A stretch of 51,992 nt of DNA, from assembly GCF_900129365.1 (NCBI RefSeq), contig NZ_FQVM01000017.1:1-51992 (forward strand). The letters are read 5' to 3'. How positions within the stretch are numbered: the stretch's first letter is position 1; each line of letters begins with the position of its first letter. Shown piece by piece: positions 42,470 to 51,822 of this stretch. Below the pieces are notes generated by a model that saw nothing but the letters and a program-made list of their open reading frames with translations, was not told the DNA's origin and ran no database searches. The stretch comes from Clostridium fallax. GTDB taxonomy: Bacteria > Bacillota > Clostridia > Clostridiales > Clostridiaceae. The position numbers and the translations under genes are program-made.

Positions 42470-43456
42470 TTATTTTTTAGCTTTTCTTAATTTATCAAGA
42501 TATACAGCTCCTATAACAACTATTCCCATAGCAACCATTTGCCAGTTTTGTGATACATTCATAAGATTTAATCCATTTTTTAAAACACCCATTATAAAAG
42601 CTCCTAAAAATGTTCCAACTACAGATCCCTCTCCTCCACTTAATGATGTACCTCCAATTACAACTGCTGCTATAGCATCAAGTTCATAACCTTGTCCTGC
42701 TGTAGGTTGTCCAGAGTTTATTCTTGCAGCCATTATTATTCCTGATACGGCACAAAGTAATCCGCAATACATATATACAAACATTTTCGTTTTAAAGATA
42801 TTTACTCCTGAAAGTCTTGCTGCCTCTTCATTACTTCCTATAGCATAGGTATATCTTCCTATTAATGTTTTCTTTAATATAAAAGCTGAAATAACAGATA
42901 TTACTATAAGGTAAATTACTGGATAAGGTATTGTACCAAATAATTTTCCTTGAGATATATTTTTAAAAGCTGGTGCAATATCAAAATATACTGGCTTTGC
43001 ATCTGTTAATACTAATGTTATTCCTCTTGCAAGCATCATAGAACCTAAAGTAGCTATAAATGGTGGTAATTTTAGTTTTCCTATTAAAAAACCGTTTATA
43101 GCTCCAAAAATCATACCAACTAATAATGCCAAAATTATAGATAAAACAAGATTAATTCCATTATTTATAAATATTCCTGCTGAAACACCACTCAATGCAA
43201 TAATTGCCCCTAAAGAAAGATCTATACCTGATGTTACTATTACAAAAGTAACACCTATTGCCATTATTCCAATTACTGATGTTTGAAGAGCAATAGTAAT
43301 AATATTATCAAAATCTAAAAAATATGGAGTTGCAAAGGAAAAAAATATGCACATAACTAGAAGGCTTAATCCTGCTGCTAACTTTTGTATTATGTCTTTA
43401 TTATTTTTTAATAAACTTTTCTTTTTCGTATTATTATTTACCTTTATTTCTTCCAT
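42470..43456 (-). CDS. Ribose-type ABC transporter permease (RbsC family)
   Basis: 328 residues with about nine hydrophobic helices. Family motifs VTSGIDLSLGAIIALSGVSAG, GFLIGKLKLPPFIATLGSM, YAIGSNEEAARLSGVN and AVVIGGTSLSGGEGSVVGTFLGA are clear. AAGGAGAG precedes the ATG. Forms the membrane channel with the ATPase encoded 19 bases upstream. Confidence 0.93.
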   Translation of the reverse strand: MEEIKVNNNTKKKSLLKNNKDIIQKLAAGLSLLVMCIFFSFATPYFLDFDNIITIALQTSVIGIMAIGVTFVIVTSGIDLSLGAIIALSGVSAGIFINNGINLVLSIILALLVGMIFGAINGFLIGKLKLPPFIATLGSMMLARGITLVLTDAKPVYFDIAPAFKNISQGKLFGTIPYPVIYLIVISVISAFILKKTLIGRYTYAIGSNEEAARLSGVNIFKTKMFVYMYCGLLCAVSGIIMAARINSGQPTAGQGYELDAIAAVVIGGTSLSGGEGSVVGTFLGAFIMGVLKNGLNLMNVSQNWQMVAMGIVVIGAVYLDKLRKAKK

Positions 43457-43475
43457 TTTCCTCTCTCCTTAAAAA

Positions 43476-44975
43476 TTAATTAATTCCACCAGAAGCTAAT
43501 TGCATAATACTCTCTTGTGTTGCCTCTTCAATATCTAACTCCCCAGTCTTTTTTCCTTCATGCATTACTAATATTCTGTCACTCATACCTAAAATTTCTG
43601 GAAGTTCTGAGGATATCATTATTATAGCTACTCCTCTTTCAGCTAAATCCTTAATTAATGTATAGACTTCAAACTTTGCACCTACATCTATTCCTCTTGT
43701 TGGTTCATCAAATATTAAAATTTTAGTATCTCTACAAAGCCATCTTCCTATTAAAACTTTTTGTTGATTACCTCCACTTAAAAATTTTGTTTTTTGTTTA
43801 ATTGAAGGAGTTTTAATTTTTAAATCATTAACTTTTTCATTAGTTATATTTCTACATCTGTCATCGTTTACAACATTTAACTTTGAATACTCCTTTATGT
43901 TTGCTAATACAGTATTAGCTTCTACATCTAAATTTAATAAGAGACCATCTCTTTTTCTATCCTCTGATAAATAAACTATTCCCTTATCAATAGCATCTCC
44001 TGGAGATTTTATATTTAGCTTTTCACCTTCTAAGTAAAATTCCCCAGATTCTATTTTATCTGCTCCAAATATTGCCCTTGCAAGTTCTGTTCTTCCTGCT
44101 CCCATAAGACCTGCAAAGCCTAATATTTCTCCTTTTCTTAATGAAAAACTTACATCCTTTATATATTTTCCACGATTTATATTTTTAGCTTCAAATATAA
44201 CATTTCCTATTTTAGGATTTCTTTTGGGATACTTATCTTTTAAGTCCCTTCCTACCATCATTTTTATTATTTCATCTATAGTTGTTTCCTTCCAAACTCT
44301 GGTCCCTACATAAGTACCGTCTCTAAGTATAGTAACTCTATCTGCTATTTCATTAAATTCTTCCATTCTATGAGATATATAGATTATTCCTACTCCCTCA
44401 CTTCTTAATCTTTTAATTATTTTAAATAAATCTTCTATTTCACTTTGTGTAAGGGCAGAAGTTGGTTCATCTAAAACTAATATTTCTGATTTCACTAAGA
44501 GAGCTTTGGCTATTTCAACCATTTGCTGTTGGGCAACAGTTAAGTTTTTTACTAAAGTATTAGGATTAACCTTTAAATTTAATAATTTTAATAATTTTTC
44601 TGTACCTTCTATCATCTTTTTATCATCTATCAATAATCCACCTAATTTTTTAGGTTCTCTACCTATATAAATATTTTGGGCTACTGTTAAATGAGGAATT
44701 AAATTAAATTCTTGATGAATTATACATACTCCTTTATCCTCTGCTTCCTTAGTATTAGAGGCTAAAAACTTTTTACCCTTTAATACTATATTTCCACTAT
44801 CTTTTGTATAAACACCGGTTAATATCTTCATTAATGTTGATTTGCCTGCTCCATTTTCTCCAATTAAAACATGAACTTCTCCACTTAAAACTTCAAGAGA
44901 TACATTCTTTAGAGCTTGAACACCAGAAAAACTTTTACTTATTCCTTCCATTCTTAATAGAATTTTATTTTTCAT
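43476..44975 (-). CDS. Ribose-type ABC transporter ATPase (RbsA family)
   Basis: 499 residues with two ATP-binding domains, as usual for the CUT2 family. Domain 1: Walker A GENGAGKSTLMK, signature LTVAQQQMVEIAKAL, Walker B ILVLDEPTSAL. Domain 2: GLMGAGRTELARAI in the Walker A position, signature LSGGNQQKVLIGRWL, Walker B ILIFDEPTRGIDVG. The ribosome site AAGGAG abuts the ATG with no gap; an ATG eight codons further in has a weak site. First gene of the operon, divergent from fucU. Confidence 0.93.
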   Translation of the reverse strand: MKNKILLRMEGISKSFSGVQALKNVSLEVLSGEVHVLIGENGAGKSTLMKILTGVYTKDSGNIVLKGKKFLASNTKEAEDKGVCIIHQEFNLIPHLTVAQNIYIGREPKKLGGLLIDDKKMIEGTEKLLKLLNLKVNPNTLVKNLTVAQQQMVEIAKALLVKSEILVLDEPTSALTQSEIEDLFKIIKRLRSEGVGIIYISHRMEEFNEIADRVTILRDGTYVGTRVWKETTIDEIIKMMVGRDLKDKYPKRNPKIGNVIFEAKNINRGKYIKDVSFSLRKGEILGFAGLMGAGRTELARAIFGADKIESGEFYLEGEKLNIKSPGDAIDKGIVYLSEDRKRDGLLLNLDVEANTVLANIKEYSKLNVVNDDRCRNITNEKVNDLKIKTPSIKQKTKFLSGGNQQKVLIGRWLCRDTKILIFDEPTRGIDVGAKFEVYTLIKDLAERGVAIIMISSELPEILGMSDRILVMHEGKKTGELDIEEATQESIMQLASGGIN

Positions 44976-45188
44976 CTCCTTACCCTCACTTTATATGCTT
45001 ATATTTTCTTTTCTATTTTTCTTTTATTATTTTTATTTTATTTTCATTTTATTAAATTTATGTTTTATTTATAAATTTTTTTATATTTATAATAATTATG
45101 TTATTTTTTTATATCAGACAAAATATATTGTTATATGTATTTTTAATATTTTAATATAAGTATTGTTTAGAGAAAGGATAGGTTATAT

Positions 45189-45614
45189 ATGTTAAAAAAC
45201 ATTCCTTCTATTATTTCACCAGAACTTTTAAAAATTTTAATGGAAATGGGACATGGAGATGAGATAGTTATTGGAGATGGTAACTTTCCCTCTGCTTCTT
45301 GTAGTAGAAACTTAATTCGTGCTGATGGGCATAACATACCAGATCTTTTAAATGCAATATTATCTTTAATGCCTTTAGATACTTACTGTGATAGTCCTGT
45401 AACTTTAATGAAAGTTGTAGATGACGATTCTATAAATCCAATAATTTGGAATGACTATAGAAAAATAATTAAAGAAAACTTCCCTAGTTTTAAAGATTTT
45501 TATGAAATAGAAAGATTTGATTTTTATGAAAAAGCAAAAAAATGTTATGCAGTTATAGCTACCTCTGAAAAAGCTTTATATGGTAATATAATCTTAAAAA
45601 AAGGAGTAGTTTAG
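45189..45614 (+). CDS. fucU: L-fucose mutarotase FucU
   Basis: 141 residues, close to E. coli FucU (140). Interconverts alpha- and beta-L-fucose, supplying FucI and transport. Conserved: ISPELLKILMEMGHGDEI with the catalytic His, LIRADGHNIPDLLNAIL, ERFDFYEKAKKCYAVIAT and KALYGNIILKKGV at the end. Divergent from the ribose-type importer operon, across a 213-bp A+T-rich gap with no clear operator. Its stop codon lies inside the following terminator stem. Strong marker for the fucose role of the region. Confidence 0.95.
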   Translation: MLKNIPSIISPELLKILMEMGHGDEIVIGDGNFPSASCSRNLIRADGHNIPDLLNAILSLMPLDTYCDSPVTLMKVVDDDSINPIIWNDYRKIIKENFPSFKDFYEIERFDFYEKAKKCYAVIATSEKALYGNIILKKGVV

Positions 45615-45639
45615 TGCTTTTAGCACTAAACTACTCCTT
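45601..45639. terminator. Bidirectional terminator between fucU and the ROK kinase gene
   Basis: Perfect 17-bp stem AAGGAGTAGTTTAGTGC / GCACTAAACTACTCCTT with a TTTTA loop. T-runs follow on both strands. The left arm includes the last codons and stop of fucU. Confidence 0.93.
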
Positions 45640-45659
45640 TTTATTATATAAATTTATAT

Positions 45660-46532
45660 TTACGAATTTAAAAAATTATATGCAGCTCCTATTAACCCAG
45701 AATCATTTCTATGCTTACATTTTTCAATCTTAGCTTCTATAAAATGCCAACATTCTATTTTATTTAACTGGATTTCTAAATTAGATACTAAATCTTCTCT
45801 TGCACTAATTCCCCCACCAATTAAAACTTTTTCTGGATTTAAAACTGAAGATATATTATATATTAATCTTGCTAAATTGCTATACCATTTATCTATTATA
45901 TACCTTACATTTTCATCAAATTCAGCTTCTTTAAAAATATCATATCCAGAAATCTCTTTATTTATACCCTTATAATCTTTATACATATTTATTAATGCCA
46001 TCATAGATGAATTTTCATTTGCTCTTTCATATCCCTTTTCTTCTCTAGTTATCATATAGCAGAATTCTCCACCTTTAAAAGTTTTTCCTGAAACTAATTT
46101 ATTATTTATATATATGCCTCCACCTATTCCTGTACCAACTGTTATACATACAAAATCACTACAGTTTATTGCATTTCCATTAAATTTCTCTGCTAAGGCA
46201 ACACAATTAGCATCATTCTCCAACTTTACTGGCAAATTAATTTTTTCTTCTAATATATCCTTTATTCTTATATTCTCAATAAATCTTAGATTACTGCATA
46301 CTAAAGGAATTCCTTTCTTAGAATCTATAAACCCTGGGATACTAATTCCAACGCCTATAATATTTTCTTCTTTTTTATATTCTTTTATAATATTTGTTAA
46401 AAAATCAATAAAATCTTTAATATCTTTTTTAGGAGTTTCCTTCTTATCCTTTTTCAATATATTTCCTGATTTATCTAATATTCCATATTTAATATAAGTA
46501 CCACCTATATCAATTCCAATTAAATTCTCCAT
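45660..46532 (-). CDS. ROK-family sugar kinase
   Basis: 290 residues. N-terminal phosphate loop IGIDIGGTYIKYGIL and the DxGGT-type motif CITVGTGIGGGIYINNKLV; catalytic Asp in LENDANCVALAE; GEFCYMI corresponds to GExGH-like region. The CxCGxxGC zinc motif of most bacterial ROK proteins is not present. Typical substrates are glucose, ManNAc, GlcNAc or beta-glucosides; no helix-turn-helix, so it is a kinase, not a regulator. It follows the GH151-like gene by 12 bases, so it may phosphorylate a sugar freed along with fucose. Confidence 0.85.
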   Translation of the reverse strand: MENLIGIDIGGTYIKYGILDKSGNILKKDKKETPKKDIKDFIDFLTNIIKEYKKEENIIGVGISIPGFIDSKKGIPLVCSNLRFIENIRIKDILEEKINLPVKLENDANCVALAEKFNGNAINCSDFVCITVGTGIGGGIYINNKLVSGKTFKGGEFCYMITREEKGYERANENSSMMALINMYKDYKGINKEISGYDIFKEAEFDENVRYIIDKWYSNLARLIYNISSVLNPEKVLIGGGISAREDLVSNLEIQLNKIECWHFIEAKIEKCKHRNDSGLIGAAYNFLNS

Positions 46533-46544
46533 AATATTCACTTT

Positions 46545-48545
46545 TTAATAAGCTATTTCAACCATTTGATGTCCATTTATCTTAGGAACAACAAATTTTA
46601 TTGTATTATTTTCTATATCAAATTTTAATTCTTCATTCTGTGGTACTAGTTTAATTGATTTAGGTTCTTTATTTAAAGCTACTGATAAATCTATATTGTA
46701 TAAAGGAATCACATCCTCTATTACATCAATTTTTTCACATCTTCTCTCTGGAATATAGTGAAGCATATGAAGCACATATCTTTTTAATGGTTTTTGTTCA
46801 TTTAAAGTTGTAATTAAGGTGCTTGGACCATTATGCCTAATTAATCTTTTATCTAAAAGCATATCTATAGCATTTAATAATAATTTTTTACACCATATAG
46901 ATCCATAACTTTGATACTGAGAGAATATTTTATGAGAAAAATAAATTGCATTTTCACCTTTCACAATAGCTGGGCCATAAATATTCCCACTACTTGGAGC
47001 ATGCTGATGAGAACAATAATGTTCTTTTGTTCTATTAAAATATGGGGATTTTGAACTACTAAGTATCTCTCCATCTTCTTTTTCTATAATTTTTGTTGAA
47101 TCTAAATACATTGTATATTCTGTATTATATAAATCCTTTGAAATCTCGCCTTCTGGAACTATAAAGGTTGGTGAATATTCTCCTAGTCCTTCATATTTTA
47201 CCTTTAAGAAGGAAAGATTAAAATCTTTTTTATTCTCATCTAATCCAGATTCATATACTGCGATTACCTTTCCTCCATTATTTACATAATCCTCTAATTT
47301 TCTTTTAAGTTTATCATTAATTAATATTTTTTCTGGTAAAATTAATAATTTATATGATTTAAAATCAAATTCACTATCTATAATATCAAACTGTAAAGAT
47401 GCCTCTTGAAGCATTCTTGTTACTCCTATAATACAAGGCTGAAGTTTAAAGGGATTTTCATTATTATAATCAATAAATTCTTCTGGATTAAATACTCCTA
47501 TTTCGCAAACTGCTTTTCCACCTTCACACCAAGGTTCCTTTTCTTCTACTTCGCTATAAACTTTTCCAATTAAATCATATACTTCTTTAGAAATTTTACC
47601 ATTTGGTTCTAATTGATCTCCTATGGAACATTTTGCATTTTGTGCTAACATATGAAAACATTCATATTGGAGAGCAGCTAAATTCTTAAATGAATGAAAG
47701 TCCCCCCAATAAGTATGAAATTTACCAGTCATTCCGAGACAATCTCTATCTAAGTTTCTAGCATACCTAACAGTTATAGGAAAGTGCATATATCCCCATC
47801 CACCACTTGGTAGAGACTCAATCTCTAAATGGGTGTAAGCCTCTGCTGAATCTTTAACGTCTGGAGATATATGAGATCCATTATAAAAAATAGATATCTT
47901 AGGGTTAAGTTCCTTTATAAATTTAGTCATTTCTTCTTTAAATTCATTTAACATAATTACCGAATATCTTAATCTTTCACCTTCGGATTTATAATCTATT
48001 CCTCTATTTTTCATATTTTCTACACAGTATTTGCAAGCACAAGGATGTGGAATTAAAATATCAAAAAATAATCCATCCATATTTTGAAAAGTATCTATTA
48101 ATTCCTTTATATGCTCTTTTAAAAACTTTCTATAAGGAGTATTCACACATAAAAATTCATAGAATCCTTCTTTACCGCCTTGTCCATTTATAAAATTCCC
48201 ATCTATATCTACTGACGCCCATTCTGGATGTTCATCAAAAGTATATCTATCCCATTGTACTGTAGTATAAACAGGAACATTAATATCTCTTTTATGACAA
48301 GCTTCTATTTGTTCTTTTAATAAATTAATATTCTTAAGATTAGGATGGATTCTCTCTTTATTTATTTTAGAATCATAATATAAATATCCATGATGACATC
48401 TTGCAAAGCAAGTTACAGAATTAACCTTTGCCTTATTTAATGTTTCTGCAAATTCTTCTTTATTAAATTTTTCCCCAATACCATCTATTAAAGGACTAGT
48501 GTGAAAATCCATATGAATTTGTCTACTTCTAACTTTATACTTCAT
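46545..48545 (-). CDS. GH151-like alpha-L-fucosidase
   Basis: 666 residues, cytoplasmic. A TIM-barrel hydrolase (RQIHMDFHTSPLIDGIGEKF, SVTCFARCHHGYLYYDSK, LFFDILIPHPCACKYC, THLEIESLPSGGWGYMHFP, CSIGDQLEPNGKIS) followed by a beta-galactosidase-trimerisation-like domain (about 380-560) and a small C-terminal beta domain. These blocks match the family containing Paenibacillus thiaminolyticus alpha-L-fucosidase ALFuk2 (GH151). AAGGAGG precedes the ATG at 48545. The fucose genes nearby support the call. The barrel and trimerisation domains are also seen in some GH42-like proteins, so exact activity is inferred. Confidence 0.75.
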   Translation of the reverse strand: MKYKVRSRQIHMDFHTSPLIDGIGEKFNKEEFAETLNKAKVNSVTCFARCHHGYLYYDSKINKERIHPNLKNINLLKEQIEACHKRDINVPVYTTVQWDRYTFDEHPEWASVDIDGNFINGQGGKEGFYEFLCVNTPYRKFLKEHIKELIDTFQNMDGLFFDILIPHPCACKYCVENMKNRGIDYKSEGERLRYSVIMLNEFKEEMTKFIKELNPKISIFYNGSHISPDVKDSAEAYTHLEIESLPSGGWGYMHFPITVRYARNLDRDCLGMTGKFHTYWGDFHSFKNLAALQYECFHMLAQNAKCSIGDQLEPNGKISKEVYDLIGKVYSEVEEKEPWCEGGKAVCEIGVFNPEEFIDYNNENPFKLQPCIIGVTRMLQEASLQFDIIDSEFDFKSYKLLILPEKILINDKLKRKLEDYVNNGGKVIAVYESGLDENKKDFNLSFLKVKYEGLGEYSPTFIVPEGEISKDLYNTEYTMYLDSTKIIEKEDGEILSSSKSPYFNRTKEHYCSHQHAPSSGNIYGPAIVKGENAIYFSHKIFSQYQSYGSIWCKKLLLNAIDMLLDKRLIRHNGPSTLITTLNEQKPLKRYVLHMLHYIPERRCEKIDVIEDVIPLYNIDLSVALNKEPKSIKLVPQNEELKFDIENNTIKFVVPKINGHQMVEIAY

Positions 48546-48572
48546 AATTACCTCCTTAAAAAGCAAAATTTT

Positions 48573-49400
48573 CTATCCCTTTGTAGCACCTGCTGTAATA
48601 CCTTTTTCTACATGCTCTTGACATAAAACATAAATTATAATTATTGGGAGTATAAACATACATATTGCTGCAAATATAGCGCCTTTATCTGATGAATATC
48701 TTCCTGTTAAACTCATAAGTGATACTGATATAGTGTGTTTACTCTTATCAGTTAAGAATAATAATGCAAAGATAAGTTCATTATATACGCCTAAAAATGT
48801 TACTATGGCTGCTGTTGCTGCTGCTGGTTTGCATAATGGAAATAAAACTTGAAATAGCAATCTTAAAGGACCACATCCATCTATTGTAGCTGCCTCATCT
48901 ATTTCTTTGCTAATTCCTTTCATATATCCTGTTATTATAAAAATTGTAAAAGGTAAATTAAAAGTTGCATATAAGAAAATTAATGGTATGAATTTATTTC
49001 TTAAATTATATCTATTTATAAGATCTGCCAATGGAATTAACGTAGTGTGCATTGGGATTGTTAATCCCATTAAAAAATATAGTAAAGTTATATTTTTGAA
49101 TCTATATTTTGTTCTTGTTATAGCAAAAGAAACTAAGGACGCTAGTAAAATAACTAATAATGTTGATGTTATAGCTAAGAAGAAAGAGTTAGCTACTGCT
49201 CTTCCTATATTTGCTTTTTCCATTGCATTTATATAATTTGTAAACTCCCAACTTTTTGGTAAGGCAAATGCTTGTCCGTATATTTCATTTGTAGATTTAA
49301 AGGATGATATTACAGAAAACACTAAAGGTGCAAGACTAACTATTGCCCAAATTATAGCACAAATATATAGAAAAATTTTAAGTGACTTTTTCTTTTTCAT
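48573..49400 (-). CDS. CUT1 sugar ABC transporter permease (MalG type)
   Basis: 275 residues, about six hydrophobic helices; EAA loop EIDEAATIDGCGPLRLLFQVLFPL and FIPLIFLYATFNLPFTIFI. Follows the other permease gene by 18 bp. No ATPase gene in the operon, again suggesting a shared MsmX-like ATPase. Likely imports a fucosylated oligosaccharide. Confidence 0.92.
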   Translation of the reverse strand: MKKKKSLKIFLYICAIIWAIVSLAPLVFSVISSFKSTNEIYGQAFALPKSWEFTNYINAMEKANIGRAVANSFFLAITSTLLVILLASLVSFAITRTKYRFKNITLLYFLMGLTIPMHTTLIPLADLINRYNLRNKFIPLIFLYATFNLPFTIFIITGYMKGISKEIDEAATIDGCGPLRLLFQVLFPLCKPAAATAAIVTFLGVYNELIFALLFLTDKSKHTISVSLMSLTGRYSSDKGAIFAAICMFILPIIIIYVLCQEHVEKGITAGATKG

Positions 49401-49418
49401 ATACTTATTCTCTCCTTT

Positions 49419-50351
49419 CTATTCTCCTTTAGTATTTAATATTTTATTAAGTATTACTGTTGATATTAATGCTGCCATTAATATAAAAATTCCTATAGAG
49501 CTACCATATCCAAAATTATTAAATCTAAAGGCCTGATCATAAAGCATAGTTGCTGGAACATCTGTAGCTCCACCTGGTCCTCCACCAGTCATTACATAAA
49601 TAATATCAAATACTTTAAATGATCCTGCTACAGCAAGTACGGCAAATATTTTAAAGCTTTCCTTCATTAATGGTAATACAATATAAATTTGCGCTTTGAA
49701 TCCTGTTGCTCCATCTACCTTTGCAGCTTCTACTATTTCTTCTGGAATATTAGTTAGTCCAGCAACAAAAATTAACATATTATACCCTATAAAAACCCAT
49801 GCATTTACTAAAGCTACTGTGAAAATAGCTATTTTAGGATCTCCAAGCCAATCTTGAGTTAAAGATCCTAACCCTAAAACCTCTAAGAAAGCATTTAATG
49901 CTCCTCCAGATTTATATAAAATCAATGTCCATAATAATCCTGTAGCAGCAGTTGGTAATATTGCTGGAATAAAATAAGATGTTTTAAAAAATCTTATTCC
50001 TCTAATTTTACTACTAACTAATAATGCTAATAAGTATGCAATTGGCATTATAATAACAAAGCTAACTACAATAAAAACACTAACATTGAATAAAGCTTTA
50101 TAAAAAGCTGGATCTTTAAAAAACTTAATAAAATTATCAAATCCAATAAATTTCTTTTCTACATTAGGTATTCCATTCCATTTTACAAGTGATAAATAAA
50201 CAGATTTTATAACAGGATTTATAAAGAAAAATGTGTATAAAATAAAGGCTGGAATTATAAAAAGAATAGGTCCTCCATTATCTTTAAAGAACTTCTTATT
50301 AAAATTCAGCCTCGGTGAATTCTTTTTTATTTTTTTTGTTGAAACCTCCAT
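49419..50351 (-). CDS. CUT1 sugar ABC transporter permease (MalF type)
   Basis: 310 residues with a charged N-terminus and about six helices. Motifs: FIIPAFILYTFFFINPVIKSVYLS, EEIVEAAKVDGATGFKAQIYIVLPL and YVMTGGGPGGATDVPATML. Comes after the binding-protein gene, from which it is separated by a perfect hairpin (50377-50404). Ligand is inferred from the adjacent fucosidase. Confidence 0.92.
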   Translation of the reverse strand: MEVSTKKIKKNSPRLNFNKKFFKDNGGPILFIIPAFILYTFFFINPVIKSVYLSLVKWNGIPNVEKKFIGFDNFIKFFKDPAFYKALFNVSVFIVVSFVIIMPIAYLLALLVSSKIRGIRFFKTSYFIPAILPTAATGLLWTLILYKSGGALNAFLEVLGLGSLTQDWLGDPKIAIFTVALVNAWVFIGYNMLIFVAGLTNIPEEIVEAAKVDGATGFKAQIYIVLPLMKESFKIFAVLAVAGSFKVFDIIYVMTGGGPGGATDVPATMLYDQAFRFNNFGYGSSIGIFILMAALISTVILNKILNTKGE

Positions 50352-50376
50352 ACTATACCCCCTTTAAATTTATGTA

Positions 50377-50404
50377 ATTAGATGGAAGTTTCCTTCCATC
50401 TAAT
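50377..50404 (-). repeat. Intercistronic hairpin after the binding-protein gene
   Basis: Perfect 12-bp stem ATTAGATGGAAG / CTTCCATCTAAT with a TTTC loop, starting 6 bases after the stop of the solute-binding protein gene. No T-run follows on the minus strand. Same position and form as the malE hairpin at 15647-15670. Confidence 0.78.
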
Positions 50405-50410
50405 ACTTTC

Positions 50411-51718
50411 CTATTTATTGCCTGAATCAACAACCTTTTGAATTCTATTTAAAGTATCTTCTACACTTGTTCCTGCAAACATACCTTGTATAGCATCTCT
50501 AATTTCTTCTCTTAACTGAGGATTTCTTCCATATTCTCCTGGTTCAAGTTTAGTATCTTTAACGTCTACGAAAGCCGCTTTAAAGTCTTTACCTACAGGA
50601 GTTAATTTATCATATTGCTTCATTGAAGTTACTGGATAAATTCCACCATTAGCTAATTCTTGAATCTCATTATAAGCCTCATCATCAGTTAAATATTTTA
50701 ATAGTTTAATTGATGCTTCTTGTTCCTCTTTAGTATTATTGGCAGATAAACTTATTCCTTCTGATGAACCAGCATGCCAATTATCTTTAAACTGTGAATA
50801 ATCTTCATAATAAGGGAATGGTATAAATCCTGCTTTCTCACCAAGATCACTATCATTTATCTGATTCATAAACCATGATCCATTTAAGTGCATCGCAGTT
50901 TCTCCATTTAAAAACATTGACTGTTCTGCTGTACCTTCCATAGTTGTAACATTTTCTCCAAAGTAACCTTTCTTTTGCCAATCTGACATAAGTTCAAATA
51001 TTTCTTTAACTATAGGATCATCCCATTTAGTTTTTCCCTCTACAAGATCCATTGTATATTTAAAATCTGCTCTTTTTAGTATTAAATTTGCAAATAAGTG
51101 AGCCCCTTTAAAATTATCTTTATCTCCTAAAGCCATAGGTATAATTCCCTTTGATTTTAAAGACTTGGAAACATCATCATATTCCTTTACTGTTTTTGGT
51201 GGTGTAAGGCCATTTTTCTCAAAAATTTCTTTATTATAATATAATCCTGTTGCAAAACAAGCCATTGGAACACCATATACTCCTTCTGTTCCTTCAAATC
51301 TCCAAGCATCTAGCATTGTAGGAATATATTTATCTCCCCATTCTTTATCTTCATCCATAACCTTTTGTAAATCTAAAAATAATCCACTCTCAACATAATC
51401 TTGAAATTGTGCTCCTCCATAATTTACAAATACATCTGGAGTATCTCCTGTAGCTATAGCGGTCTTAAACATATTATTATATGTAGATTCATCTCCTATA
51501 GCTTCATGAACTACTTTAATATCTGGATTTTCCTCCATAAACTTTTCTATTCTTTGATTTATAACTCTATCATCCGGTCCTTGATCACTACTATATCTTG
51601 ATAATACGTTTATGGTTACTTGTCCACCATTTTCCGAGGCTTTATCTTTATTCCCACATCCACTTAAAGTAGCCACTGTAGCAACTGCTAATAAACTAGC
51701 TAATAATTTTTTCTTCAT
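50411..51718 (-). CDS. CUT1 extracellular solute-binding lipoprotein
   Basis: 435 residues. Lipobox LSGC at about residue 21 after a short hydrophobic segment. Family 1 binding protein features: INVLSRYSSDQGPDDRVI, TGDTPDVFVNYGG, MACFATGLYYNKEIF and MHLNGSWFMNQI. A TATAAT (51767-51772, minus strand) precedes it, but the -35 is poor, so an activator may be needed. First gene of the operon with two permeases, the GH151-like enzyme and the ROK kinase. Confidence 0.92.
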   Translation of the reverse strand: MKKKLLASLLAVATVATLSGCGNKDKASENGGQVTINVLSRYSSDQGPDDRVINQRIEKFMEENPDIKVVHEAIGDESTYNNMFKTAIATGDTPDVFVNYGGAQFQDYVESGLFLDLQKVMDEDKEWGDKYIPTMLDAWRFEGTEGVYGVPMACFATGLYYNKEIFEKNGLTPPKTVKEYDDVSKSLKSKGIIPMALGDKDNFKGAHLFANLILKRADFKYTMDLVEGKTKWDDPIVKEIFELMSDWQKKGYFGENVTTMEGTAEQSMFLNGETAMHLNGSWFMNQINDSDLGEKAGFIPFPYYEDYSQFKDNWHAGSSEGISLSANNTKEEQEASIKLLKYLTDDEAYNEIQELANGGIYPVTSMKQYDKLTPVGKDFKAAFVDVKDTKLEPGEYGRNPQLREEIRDAIQGMFAGTSVEDTLNRIQKVVDSGNK

Positions 51719-51822
51719 AAATACCTCCTACACTTTTAAATTTGTTAATTTTATGATAACATTTCCATTATAACCATTAAATGGATTTTATTTGGAATCA
51801 TTGTATTATTTTTGGAGGTTTT

